From: Tieghemostelium lacteum | Taxonomy: Eukaryota; Evosea; Eumycetozoa; Dictyosteliales; Raperosteliaceae | DNA length: 64,000 nt | Assembly: GCA_001606155.1 (NCBI GenBank) | Contig: LODT01000023.1 | Coordinates: 1 to 64,000, forward strand | Direction: 5' to 3' | Shown here: positions 1 through 11,779 of the stretch, one piece after another | How positions within the stretch are numbered: position 1 is the first letter of the stretch | How the letters are laid out: each line of letters begins with the position of its first letter | The notes under the pieces: model-generated | What the model saw: only the letters and a program-made list of their open reading frames with translations | Told to the model about the DNA's origin: nothing | Database searches by the model: none | Program-made: the position numbers and the translations under genes

Positions 1-124
1 TACCTACCCTACCTACCCTACCCTACCCTACCCTACCCTACCCTACCCTACCCTACCCTACCCTACCCTACCCTACCCTACCCTCAGCTAACCTCACCTA
101 ACCTCACCTAACCTACTCTACCCA
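1..124. repeat. telomeric repeat tract (TACCC units)
   Basis: Bases 1-84 are almost pure tandem TACCC with a few TACC units; bases 84-124 decay into CCTAACCTCA-like variants and then CCTACTCTACCCACC. The C-rich strand runs 5' to 3' into the chromosome, which is the polarity of a left telomere, so the G-strand repeat would be TAGGG. The decay from perfect units to variants moving inward is typical of a telomere-proximal boundary. An internal telomere-like tract cannot be excluded because the window stops here. Confidence 0.8.
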
Positions 125-255
125 CCAAAGTATTTGCTTACCGAATAGAGTTACAGAGAATTTACCTTCTTCTTTCTCCATACGCTTGTAGAATACCATC
201 AATTACTTATATTACTCCTATGTATGCTAACCTACCCAATACGTGCATAGAAAAC

Positions 256-965
256 CATCAATAACCTTCAACAACCTTCCAACAACTTTTAGCAGCATTC
301 ATTAACCTTCAATAACCTTTAATAACCTTCAATAACCTTCATTAACATTCATTAACCTTCATTAACCTTCAACAACCTTCCAACAACTTTTAGCAGCATT
401 CATTAACCTTCATTAACCTTCATTAACCTTCAATAACCTTCAATAACCTTCAATAACCTTCAATAACCTTCATTAACCTTCAATAACCTTCATTAACCTT
501 CAATAACCTTCATTAACCTTCATTAACCTTCATTAACCTTCAACAACCTTCAATAACCTTCAACAACCTTCATTAACCTTCAACAACCTTCATTAACCTT
601 CAACATCCTTCAACTACCTTCAATAACCTTCAATAACCTTCAACAACCTTCAATAACCTTCAACAACCTTCAACTACCTTCAACAACCTTCAACTACCTT
701 CATTAACCTTCAACTACCTTCATTAACCTTCAACAACATTCATTAACCTTCAACTACCTTCAATAACCTTCAATAACCTTCAACAACATTCATTAACCTT
801 CAACAACCTTCAACTACCTTCATTAACCTTCATTAACCTTCAAAAACCTTCAAAAACCTTAAACAAACTTCATTAACCTTTATTATCCCTCAAAAACCTT
901 CGCCAACCTTCATTAACCTTAAATAACCTTCAATAACCTTCAATAACCTTCAATAACCTTCCAAT
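256..965. repeat. subtelomeric 10-bp satellite (CCTTCAWYAA-type)
   Basis: About seventy head-to-tail decamers of consensus ACCTTCAWYA run through this stretch, the variable positions giving AATAACCTTC, ATTAACCTTC, AACAACCTTC and AACTACCTTC. A block of roughly 48 bases containing CCAACAACTTTTAGCAGC occurs near 262 and again exactly 100 bp later near 362, showing higher-order duplication. Units degrade after about 960. The 10-bp period is close to one helical turn. It lies just inside the telomeric tract and is best called a subtelomeric satellite. Confidence 0.9.
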
Positions 966-2139
966 AACCTCTAAAACTTTACAACAATCTCAAATACCAT
1001 TTTCCAAAACCCTCCAACAATATCCAATACCTTTTAACAATCTTCAGTACCATCCAACATTACTACACTGCCTTTCATTCAAATAATTATAACCAATTTC
1101 AATCAGATTCAACCTTATCAAATCAACATTATAATCCAAGATCATCAAAATATATTTGAAATCCTGCTGCTATTGTTTCCTAATTTGAGATCACTGTTAT
1201 TTAATATCAGTTAATATTAATACTAATATTAATGCTTTAATACTAATAAATATTGGTAGGGTTGGTTATTGGAAAGTTTTGGAGTTTAGTGAAGGTTGTT
1301 GGAAGGTGTTTGAAGGAAATCAATTTTATCAAAACATATTTGAAATCTCCTGATGCTGCTCTTGTTTTTGAAATTGAAATCTATTGATCAAAATATGAGA
1401 CAACATCACTTAATAGTAATGAAAATATTTCAATATTCATTAATATTAATTAATACTATACTACAGACATCAATAATTCCGATGAATTGAATGGAAAATT
1501 GTATCATTCTTTCTCTATCCAATGAATGTTGGATTGAATTTAGCTGGTGTTTGGGAAACAATAACCATAAAATTGTGTTTTGATGGATAACCAACACAAT
1601 TAGTACTGCTGCTGGTGACAATGTGATCTTGAACTTGATCTTTGAAATTCTAATTTTGAATCTCTATACTTCAAAAGAATTTATATTGAGGCTTTTCAGG
1701 TGGGTTTATTTAATATTAATAATCACTTTGGAGATAGTTTTACTTTACATTTGGTGGTTGTTGTTGTTGAATTAGTTGTGAATTGTGGTGATGATGTGGA
1801 TGATGATGATTGTCATCTTCACTACCACTAATACCAAACTGTTTCTTTTATAAGTGGTAGTACTATAACACCTATAACTGACCACTACGACCCTTCTTCA
1901 ACTGTTTATCTAATTTCACTTTTTTTTAACTTTTCTCTTTTTCTCTAAAAGAATTTTTAGTCTCTATTTAGATTCTCTTACTCATTCCTATTAAATAATA
2001 ATATACTAAATAAAGTAATGGAATTATTCTAATAATAATACCGATAATATTTAATTTTACTGTATTAACCCTTATTAATAACTTCAATTTCAATTCTTAA
2101 AACAAAATATACAGAAATTTTGATTTTTTTTTTTTTAAA
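966..2139. other. subtelomeric gene-free stretch
   Basis: No supportable gene. Bases 966-1060 still show decayed satellite units. Around 1260-1320 there is a short inverted version of the satellite (GAAGGTTGTTGGAAGG). Bases 1200-1250 and 1430-1460 are AT-rich repeats of the TAATATTAATAC kind. The open frame on the minus strand at 1430-1621 has no family resemblance and a composition like the surrounding DNA. Bases 1900-2139 are T- and A-rich and presumably hold the promoter and 5' UTR of the first gene. Confidence 0.6.
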
Positions 2140-3314
2140 ATGCTACGAAAAGTTCACTGCACAAAATGGAATTTAACACCACTAAGATATTATTGTTCAA
2201 CTAATAATAAGTTTATTATTGAAAATCAACAAAAGCACATTAATAAGGATTCAGTAGAAAAGATAAATATTCTATTAAAACAATTTCCCAAGATTAAATA
2301 TGCATTTGCATATGGCTCAGCTGTTGTCAATCAAAAAGGTTATGAATCAACAACAATAACAACAAAAACAACAAATGATAATCAATTGAACAATAAAAAT
2401 TCATCACCTATGATTGATTTGGTATTTGCGGTTGACAATTCTATAGAGTGGCATAAAGATAATATACAAAAAAATAGTGATCATTATTCATTTTTTGCCT
2501 ATATAGGATCAAAATTAGTTACCTATATTCAAAAAACTAGTGCTAAAATATATTATAATAGTTTATTGACATATAAGGGTATTGTAAGTTTATATAATTT
2601 TAAATATTTAAATTTGTCTATCTCTAATATTTGTTTACAAAATAGAACTATAAATATGGTGTAATTGAATATAGTGATATGGTTAGCGATTTAAAAAATT
2701 GGGATTCAATATATGTAGCTGGTAGAATGCAAAAACCTTATTATGAAATTACAGAATCATCAGAGATTAGACAATTAAATTGTCAATTTAATATAAAGTT
2801 TGCCATTGCAGCATCACTTTTAATGCTACCAACAGAGTTTACAGAGTATCAATTATTTCACAAAATATCATCTATCTCCTATTTGGGCGATATAAGAATG
2901 AATGGTGGTGAAAATCCAAATAAGGTTCATAACCTTTTGATTAATAATATACATTCTTTTAGGGAAATTTATTATCCCATTATTAAACAGCACTTTTCTT
3001 ATCTTTTATTTGACGACCAATTAATTTCGAATATCGACATTCAATATATGATCAACAAACAATTACAACAAAATCTCAGCAATAGTATTCTGTTTAAATA
3101 TTCGAATAATTGTTCTCCGGTAAATATTAAACAGGATCTTTTAGATAAATTTCCATCTCATTTAAAAAATGAAATCATATCATCATCAATTGAGAAGTTG
3201 ATTTCACGAAGAGTTAAAAAACACAGTTTATATCAGTCACTAAAAGGTATATTTTCTGCTGGAATTCTTAAATCTATATACTATGTCAAACTAAAAGTTT
3301 CAAAATCAAAATAA
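2140..3314 (+). CDS. tam41: TAM41-like mitochondrial CDP-diacylglycerol synthase
   Basis: Two exons, 2140-2583 and 2646-3314, joined over a 62-bp GTAAGT...AATAG intron, give 370 aa. Tam41 (Mmp37) makes CDP-diacylglycerol at the matrix face of the inner mitochondrial membrane, the first committed step toward cardiolipin. Diagnostic pieces: a basic N-terminus that could be a targeting sequence, the nucleotidyltransferase-like FAYGSAVVNQ near residue 67, MIDLVFAVD with the acidic metal ligand near 98, WHKDNIQKNSDHYS near 111, KIYYN near 141, then YKYGVIEY across the splice and AGRMQKP after it. Without splicing the frame stops just before this conserved block, which fixes the intron. Length is close to the family norm. 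It is the first gene inside the chromosome end and shares its direction with the next gene. Confidence 0.9.
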
Positions 3315-3447
3315 ACTAGTATTTTTCTTTGAAGAAAATGTATACTGTAAATTTGACCCTCTGTGTTTGTTGACTTGAGTTCTCCAGGTGTGCATTTTAA
3401 GTTTTTTTTTTCTAAAATTTTAGTTTATTATCTAGAACCTCCTCCTC

Positions 3448-4743
3448 ATGAATACAAATTCACATAATTTAGAAAATATTGAAATTGAAAGATATAGTAG
3501 ACAATTAATAACACCAGGTATTGGTGTTGATGGACAAATGTTATTAAAAAAAAGCCAAAGTACTCATTGTAGGGGCAGGAGGTTTAGGTTGTCCAGTTGC
3601 ATTATATCTAGGATCGGCAGGAGTTGGGCAACTCGGAATAGTAGATTATGACACTGTTGAAATATCTAATCTACATAGACAAATAGGACACAAAGAGTCA
3701 TCTAAAGGTGTTGCAAAATCCGAATCATTAGCAAAACAAGTACAAGAATTAAATAGTTTATGTAAAGTGAAAGCATATAATCTTACCTTCACCTCTGAAA
3801 CTGCACTTGAGATTATTAGTAACTATGATTTGGTTATAGATGCATCTGATAATGTTGCAACTAGATATTTGGTATCGGATGCATGTGTTCTTTCAAAGAA
3901 ACCTCTAGTTAGTGGTAGTGCTTTGAAATGGGAGGGCCAAGTTACAGTTTACAATTTTGAAAATGGACCTTGTTATAGATGTCTATTTCCTGTACCACCA
4001 CCACCTGAAACTGTAACAAAATGCTCTGATGGTGGTGTTTTGGGGCCAATTGTTGGTGTTATTGGAAGTCTACAGGCATTAGAGGCAATAAAAATTATTA
4101 CAAATAACCACAGTTCAGTATTATCTGGTAAATTACTAATTTATGATGGAATGTCTGCTGTATTTAGAAATGTTAGAATACGTTCAAAACAAGCAAATTG
4201 TATAGTATGTGGTGATAATCCTACTTTACATCAATTAATTGACTATACACAATTTTGTCATTCTGATTACTCTGAAGGTCACTCAAAAGTTACTGATAGA
4301 ATTGACGAAAATCTAATTATTAATGTAAATCAATACCACCAAGTACAGTTAAATAATGAAAATCATATTCTTTTAGATGTAAGACCAACACAACAGTTTC
4401 AGATATGTTCTTTACCAAATTCAATGAGTATGTATTACCTTCTAATTTTTTTATGAATTTTTTCCAATTAACTTATTTAATTTATACAGATATACCAATA
4501 GATGATATAGATAAAAAGGTATCAATTGATTTATTAGAAAAACAAATTTTTGAGAAATTAGAACAAAACAAACCATTACCCATCTATATAATTTGTAGAA
4601 GAGGTAATAAATCACAAGACGCAGTACAGATTCTAAATGACAATTTAAATTCACAATTAAAATCATCGGTTTTAATTAAACATATTAAAGATGGCTTATT
4701 AGGTTGGAATGAAACTATAGACAATAACTTTCCAATATATTAA
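3448..4743 (+). CDS. mocs3: MOCS3/Uba4 adenylyltransferase-sulfurtransferase, with a one-base frame break
   Basis: E1-like enzyme that adenylates and thiocarboxylates MOCS2A and Urm1 for molybdopterin synthesis and tRNA 2-thiolation. The N-terminus reads IERYSRQLITPGIGVDGQ, then the ATP-binding GAGGLGCPVALYLGSAGVG, then the zinc pair CYRC/CIVC, the KCSDGGVLGPIVGVIGS block with the family cysteine, and a C-terminal rhodanese domain whose active loop is CRRGNKSQ. The rhodanese half is reached through a 62-bp intron at 4428-4489. The frame is broken at the eight-A run around 3546-3553: LLKK is followed by a shifted reading, and the conserved AKVLIVGAGGLG continues in the next frame, as if one A were extra. 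Both sides are well conserved, so a sequence or assembly error in the homopolymer is more likely than a dead gene. Confidence 0.88.
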
Positions 4744-4784
4744 AAAAAAACAAAAGATATTCAAATTATATTTTTCCAACAACT

Positions 4785-7700
4785 TTATAAAGTTTTATAG
4801 AGTATGGATTGATCATTTTTTAATAGTTCATCAGATTTACCCAAAACTGTTGTAAAAGAGGTTTGTTTCTCAGATAAATATTTATCGGTTAATTCTACTA
4901 AATCTGTTATGGTAATATTTAATAAATTATATCTACGTCTAAACATTATTGATTTAGGTATTAGTAATTTTAAAATAAAAAATGATAGAATGAAGTGAAA
5001 TATATTAAATATACATACTCTTGTTTCATTTGTGTTGTTATACCTCTCATCCATTCCCCAACACCCTTATTGGAAGGGGACTCAGGGGAATCAATATCAG
5101 AAAACAATTGTAATTGGGCATTTTCAATTAGATCATTGGTGATATTTTGTTTTGACCAATGTATTGATTGTTTAAATGCTTCTATTGTTTTGTTTAGATT
5201 TGGATCTCTATAGGAATAAAATGATAAATTGCCACTATCATATGAAACACCACCACCATAAGCTCCACCTTTTTCTCTAATTTCTTTATGAAGATATTCA
5301 GATAAAACCTTAGACAACACAGACAATGATGCTGAATCTCTATGGGCATAAGGTACACCTGGATAAACTTTGGATATATAATTAACCTGTGATGGAATTG
5401 AATAATAGCTTATTTTTTCATGTGATGGTAGATCATCTGTGATAATATTATTATTTATACTACTATTATTAATAACGTTATTAGATTGTACTATAGTTGG
5501 AATGGATTGAAGGAACTGATTGAGAGCCTCAACACTTTTATCAAGAGCACTTTGTTCGGCAGTTAACAATGATTTCCAGTTTGATCTATCAGATATCAGA
5601 TGATTTTTAATCTGAATTAGATTTTCAATAATCTGGTCCATTGAAATATTGGAAACCAATTGATTAGTGAATCTAACTTGACTTAAACCACCCCATTGTT
5701 CCATACGTTGACCAAAGGAAGATAAACCACTAGATGAATATAATTTTGCATAAGACAATCCAGATGAAGTTATACTTTCAATGAGGGAACTTTGTCTTTG
5801 TGTTAGCAATAATTTTAGTAGATCGTGATTATTCCAACGATTTTGATGTAAAATTTTGTGCCATAGTTCAAACATATAATGTAGATTTCTATTGATGCAT
5901 GCTGATTTTAGATATAATTTCTCACTGGTTATAGTGAGGTTATATGGATCTTGCATTATAAGAGGTGTTGCTTGGAATCTTCCACTATACAGATTAATCT
6001 GAGTATCCAATTGTTTATGATCAAATTCAGCAGCACCAAGTTGATCCAACACTGAACAAAACAATGGTAGATAGAGTTTCAAATGTTCTGGAAGAGATTG
6101 TATATCAATCATTGATCTAAAATAGGTGATTCCATTGGTTGGTAGATCTTGGATTCTCAAATAACTTTGAGTCCATGCGCTAGTAGCAATATCATGAAAA
6201 TCAACATGTGGTTGTTTCTTTTCAATGTCATTTACAGTTAATTTAGGTAGGCATGAGAGATTTTGGGTGAGATTTTGTCTTTGTTGTAACTCTAATGCTT
6301 GGTCAATAATGTCTTTTCTTTGATTCTCAGTGAGAGCCTGTTTAATTTTATCTAGATTCTGACGTTCCAACTCAGATTCTTTAGTTTGATATTCAGGGTC
6401 AGATTCCATTGTCAGTAATAGTCTATGGGGATTATCGAGTATCTTTCTTATTAACTTTTGAAAGAAAGGCCCACTAGAAATTTCTTTACGCAGTCTTTCA
6501 ATGTTTTTATTCAAAAACAAAGGTTCAACTGGATTACCACCATGTATCCAATTGGAAAGTAAACCACCACTTAATTTTAACCCTAAATTGGAAGAAACAT
6601 CTTTTTGTGAGAATTCGTATTGGTGAAGTATTGAATCACATTGTTCCTGTTTGAAACCTTCCTTTTCGGCTTTTTCCAAAGTAGAAATGATGCTGTTTTC
6701 AAATTTCTCCAAATCATCTTTTTTAATTCCAATACCACCAATTGAGAAGCTAGATTCCCTTAGATTATCGTCATAACCTGTACCTGGTGTGTAATCTAAT
6801 GCCATTCCTGATTCGATTAATGATTGATACATTGGTGTATTACTACCACGTAATAATAAATTGGATAACATATTCATTGCTAAACGTTCAAATTGAATTT
6901 CACTGTCATCATCTTCATTGCTTGGTTTTATATTATTATCATTCAATAGAATTGACATGGAGAATTTAAACTTTCTCTCTGGATTTACATCCATTACTGT
7001 TGGGGCACATTTTAGACTCACTCGTTTGGGTGAGTTCCAACGTTCTACCTTATTTATCATGGTTTCTAATCTTCTATTAGATTCCTTGTTAAAATGTGAG
7101 AGTACCCATTCATTAATAGCTTTCAGATGGCCATAAAGTGGTAAGTCACCATAACTAAAGAAATAGGAATTTGATGGGTGATAATGTTTATCATGAAAAT
7201 TAACTAAATCCTTATGTGTCAATGATGGAATGTCAATTGGATCACCACCAGAATTATAAGAGTAAGTTGTACCAGGATAAAGTTGCTGTTGTTGTTGTTC
7301 TGAAAAGAAGGTAGATGGATCAGATAATGCACCTTTCATTTCATTGAAAACAATACCTTTACGATGTAATGGTGTGCTAGTGTCTTCAGGTAATTCAAAT
7401 TCCAATCTATGACCCTCCTGTCTAAAATCTTGAACACTTAATATTGGGAAGAAACATGCATCCAGATAGACAGACATTAGATTATAGTAATCTTTTGCAT
7501 GTTGTGTACCAAATGGATAACTAGTAAAATCAGGACCAGTCCATGCATTCATATAGGTATTTAATGATCTTTTAATCATATTAAAGAAAGGATCTCTTAC
7601 TGGATACTGTTTACTCCCACAGAGGGTTGTATGCTCTAGTATGTGTGCTACGCCAGTTGAATCTTTTGGTACTGTTTTAAAACTGACTGAAAATACATTA

Positions 7701-8098
7701 TTACTATCTTCACAATCAATGTGAAAATAGTAAGCACCAGTTTGTATATGTTCTAACTGATAGGTGTGAAATTGTCTCTCAGGTACCTCCTTAACACCAG
7801 TTACTCTAAATCCATGAATAATATCACCCATCGATATTTTTTTTATTTCTCTATCTTTACCTCTTTTTAGATTTTCAATAGGTATTGGTGGTTCAATTAA
7901 CTTATATCCACCATTTATATTTATTGATGTTTCAATATTTGATGCTACACTATAATCGCTACTACCACTACTATAAAATCTTAAGTTTGCTTTGACCCTT
8001 TTTACATTATTTGTACTAATTAATTGAGTTGTTGATTTGAATTTATTATAAAAGTTATTATTTAAGGAATATTTAAATTTATTAAGTAATCGATTCAT
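4785..8098 (-). CDS. pitrm1: presequence protease PreP/PITRM1 (M16C metallopeptidase)
   Basis: Exon 1 runs 8098 down to 5019 and exon 2 from 4938 to 4785, with an 80-bp GTATGT...TTTAG intron, giving 1077 aa. Members degrade cleaved mitochondrial presequences and other unstructured peptides in the matrix. Near residue 150 the inverted zinc site HILEH lies inside GVAHILEHTTLCGSKQYPVR, followed by DPFFNMIKRSLNTYMNAWTG and a downstream EMKGALSDPS block. A second catalytic-half signature, EKGGAYGGGVSYDSG, lies near the C-terminus. A basic, Asn- and Ser-rich N-terminus fits a mitochondrial leader. Size agrees with the roughly 1000-residue family. Unspliced, the protein would end in an AT-rich tail instead of the last 51 codons, so the intron is well supported. 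It converges on MOCS3 with about 40 bp between stop codons. Confidence 0.93.
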
Positions 8099-8542
8099 TC
8101 CGTCATTAACACTTGCGCTCTTGTAAAATAATACTCAATTTTTTTATTTTTTTTGCTGAACTTTCTTCGACCAAAACAAAAATACAATCCTTTTCTAAAA
8201 TATGTTTCAAGTTTGAGTTCACACATTTAGAAAAGTGGTAAAAGTTTATGTTGATTTAAATTTTAAAATACGTATTTGCCGACTGTATGTTAATTAAGTA
8301 CAATTGACTTTTTATAGGTAATTAATTAATTGTATATTTTATTTTAAAACTATTCAGGTGAAATTGAATATTATCCTCGATATTAAAAAAATGGTTTGAT
8401 TGGTTGTGTAGTGAAATATTTCACCTAATGTATCAACATTTTCCAATACTATTGTATCCTGCCACAATAATACTATTTTTTTTGTGGTTGAAGTAAACTT
8501 AAATATTCAATGATAAAGACAATGAGGTAAATGTGAAATCTA

Positions 8543-8580
<38 letters not shown>

Positions 8581-8617
8581 CGAATCATTTTCAGAAACAA
8601 ATAATCATTATTTAAAA
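8099..8617. promoter_or_regulatory. divergent promoter region between PreP and bL12m
   Basis: About 520 bp separate two divergent start codons. The stretch is AT-rich and ends with an unbroken run of 34 T residues at 8547-8580, about 40 bp before the bL12m start codon. Oligo-dT tracts upstream of start codons are common in dictyostelids; this is the longest in the window. No gene is visible. Confidence 0.5.
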
Positions 8618-9448
8618 ATGTTTTCAAGATCAATTAGTAAAGGAATTTCAAGTTTTATTAGGTGTGTAGGCAGTAATTTGGTCAGAACCAAAAATATTGA
8701 GATTTGTAATATATGCATTACATTTCAAACCATCGTTTTTTTTTTTATGTGATAACACCACAACATCAAATTTTCATATTTGGAATGTTTATTAACCTTG
8801 TAATATGATCAGATTAAATCACAATAATAACTATATATATAGAAATTCTAGATTTTTTTCTAGCACACCAAATGGCAATAATGAAAAAATTCCATTCCCA
8901 ACAGGCGATAACAATAAAGAGATTAGCGAAATTGTAGATAGAATTTCAAAATTATCAATTTTAGAAGTTATTGATCTAACAGCACAATTACAGGTATGCA
9001 CAATCAAATAATGTTACACTATATAAATATTGACAATAAATTATAGAAAAAATTAGGAGTTCCAGATATCGATTTTTCTCAATTATCTGCAGGTGGTGGT
9101 GGTGCCCCAGCTGGTGGCGCTAATCAAGCTGCTTCTGCTGCTGCTACACCAGCTGCCGCAAAAACAGAATTCCAAGTTAAATTAACCAAAGTTCCAGATG
9201 GTGCCAAATATAAGATTATTAAAGAATTAAGAGAAGCCAAACCATCTTTAAGTTTGATGGAGGTATGTAATATTATTTTAAAGCTAAAATTATAATTTTT
9301 TTATTAACAAATACCTGATTAATAATTATAGACAAAAGGACTTGTAGAAAAATGTCCATCAGTTATTGCCGATAAAGTATCAAAAGAAGAAGCAGATAAA
9401 ATTGTTGCAAAACTTAAGGCTGCTGGTGCAGAACTCGAAGTTGCATAA
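8618..9448 (+). CDS. mrpl12: mitochondrial ribosomal protein bL12m (L7/L12)
   Basis: Four exons (8618-8661, 8813-8993, 9047-9262, 9332-9448) splice to 185 aa. The product is the stalk protein of the mitochondrial large subunit that recruits translation GTPases. The first exon encodes a Ser/Arg-rich leader (MFSRSISKGISSFIR). The middle holds the L7/L12 dimerisation region (ISKLSILEVIDLTAQLQ), then an Ala/Gly hinge, and the C-terminal domain begins EFQVKLTKVPDGAKYKIIK and ends with KGLVEKCPSVIADKVSKEEA and AAGAELEVA. Introns are 151, 53 and 69 bp with GTGTGT or GTATG donors and TCAG or TATAG acceptors. A bacterial-type L12 with a leader implies the mitochondrial copy; this eukaryote has no plastid. 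Confidence 0.9.
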
Positions 9449-9655
9449 TTTAATAAACCCTATATATCATTAAAAAGCCATAATAATAATAATAATAACT
9501 ACAACATAACAATAACATATTATATATGCAAAGGGAGGAAAGGTAAACAGGATAAATTATAATATATTTAATTTTTTTTAAAAACAGTCACTTGGTGTAA
9601 AATAGCCGAATATTATTGGTGTGGAAGATCCAAAGAGAGAGAGAGAGAGAGAGAT

Positions 9656-11636
9656 TTAAGCAAAATATAATGAATCAAGTAATGATTGCCAATTAACAGA
9701 TTCCAGTGGTTGAGTGTCAATTTGAGAATTACGAGCACATTCCAATATTAAAGATTTTACCTGTTCAGAGTTATTAACCATAGTGTTGGCTATCAATAAT
9801 ATATTATATTCAATAGCTTTACACCATTGGTAAGCTTCTTCTTGAGATTTAAATTGAATATAATAGGTAATGATTGGATGAGTAATCTCAATACAGTTTT
9901 CTCTTCCAACAGCATAATCATAAAAATTTGGATTACCACCTGGGTGAGTATTAGCTCTTTTACAATTATTTTGATATACTAATCTAACTTGATGTTCAGG
10001 TGTCAATTGGGTTTGACCTTGAGGTGGAGTATTCCAAGTCAATGTTTGACCATCTAATTGTAAATGTCTATCAGACCAAGTAATACCACCACCATATCTA
10101 TTGTATCCTAATTTAGTTACTCTAGTTGATAACATTTGGAATGCTTTAGATCCAGCCTGGCTGGATTTTAAAGGATTTGAATATTGTGGTAAAGGTCTAA
10201 CTTGAAACTCCTTTGAATGAATTTGAAATGTTAGAGAATTCAAAGATAGAGTTACTGAGAACTCGTCTAAATTCAAAGTTTTTGTTTTAAGACAATGTTT
10301 ACCAAATTGATAGGTTTGAAGTGGTGGGTAGGCTATATTCCATTTTCTCAATTCTCTTGGACATCTATTTGGTACTTTTTGTAAATCAATGTCAGGAACC
10401 ATACTGGTAGAGAACGAAATTGGAAAATCATCAGTTTCCAAAGTACCAAAACCACCGGCATAACCTTTACCAAGAATTGTATTACAAACTTTAATTGAAC
10501 TAACAGAGATTAGTTCTCTCTCATGACCATTTTGAGGTGACATGTAACAATATAAATCCATAATTAAACCCCAACCTTGGCATTTTTGTTTTCCATCTCT
10601 TGTGACAATCCAATCTAGAGCAGACCAATCTGTAGTTACCACTGCCGATAATGGATATTTTGGTTTTTGAGCTCTACCATAGTATGGTGATTTTCTTAAT
10701 GCCTCTAAAACCATTTCTAAATCTGTAGAATATTGATCATCTAATTTTGGTATTGGAGATGTCCAAATGTTCATAGGTTGACTAGGTAAAACTTCAATTT
10801 GAAATGAACCTTGAGCAATTGGATGACTTAATGGTGTTCCAAATATTGGTTCAGCCTGTGAGGTTGCACTAACTTTTCCTTTATAATTAATTCTGAATAA
10901 CAGTTTTACTTGGATACTATGAATACCAACACCACATCGCAAAAGTTCGCTTGTGAATGCACAATGAGTTCTATTATGATGTCTACTACCTTTGGGTGCA
11001 CTATTTTCATTTAGAACTAGTTTCAATAGAAATGATTGTGATTGAGTATATAAATCAAAACCATCTTCATCAGTTACCGATTGTACACCAAGTTCTCGCA
11101 CAAAGAAATGCTGATTTTTATTATCAAACATTATTCTTTGTCCATCAATAGTTACATCCCAGATTAAATCACACCAGTGTTTATCGCCAATAGATTTGAG
11201 ATATATTGCTTCGCCACCAAACTTTTTACTTCCTAGTGGGTAGTTGGATAATGAGCTGTGGGTTATAGCTCTAGCATAGAGACAGAGTTGTTCGTCATAT
11301 TGAAACTCATTTCTTAATATATTTTTATCAAATAGAATTCTTGGAATTTTTTCACTACTAAAGACAATTTCACCTTTTATTGGATTATTATGTGTTTTCC
11401 AATCTTGGTTATAACATGATTCTTCTTTTGTATCGTTACCAAATGGAATAACACTTTTTGGTCCTATATTTAAAAAGGATTTTTAATATTAAAAATGTAA
11501 ATCAAATTATTTAAATAAACCTACCAGGTCTAATAGTATTTATATTGGATTCTCTACCTTCATCCATTTCATTTAATAAATCTGAAATTATAGGTAGACT
11601 ATTTATAATTGGAATTTTTGCTGCTATGGACACCAT
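9656..11636 (-). CDS. conserved protein of unknown function with a C-terminal PH-like domain
   Basis: Exon 1 (11636-11525) and exon 2 (11463-9656), joined over a 61-bp GTAGGT...TATAG intron, give 639 aa. The start is placed upstream of the first in-frame Met of the long frame because the upstream reading stays open and reads well (YPLGSKKFGGEAIYLKSIGD). I do not recognise the N-terminal two thirds, which are Trp- and Gly-rich with conserved-looking blocks such as WSALDW and ILGKGYAGGFGTLETDDF. The last 170 residues look like a pleckstrin-homology fold: RVTKLGYNRYGGGITWSDRH opens it and QFKSQEEAYQWCKAIEYNI closes it with the usual Trp in the final helix. No signal peptide or membrane helix is seen. 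A soluble lipid- or protein-binding adaptor is plausible but is inference. It lies downstream of TRAPPC9 on the same strand with about 140 bp between them. Confidence 0.7.
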
Positions 11637-11779
11637 CTTTATTGTAATACTTTATCATTAAAAAATAAAAATATTTATATTAAATTGAAAAGGCATTTTC
11701 ATCAAAATAAAAATCGTGATATTTTAAAAAAAAATCCACCAAATTCCGGAATTTGTTCGGCTTTGTGTTTTTGGATTGT

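Noticed and set aside
1430-1621. 63-codon open frame on the minus strand in the subtelomere
   Set aside because: AT-rich, no family resemblance, no supporting splice or start context; chance frame.
3500-3600. A GT...TAG intron in MOCS3 spanning the frame break
   Set aside because: It would delete the conserved GVDGQMLLKKAKVLIVG region needed for ATP binding.
4470-4660. Minus-strand 71-codon frame over the MOCS3 rhodanese exon
   Set aside because: Shadow of the well-supported plus-strand gene.
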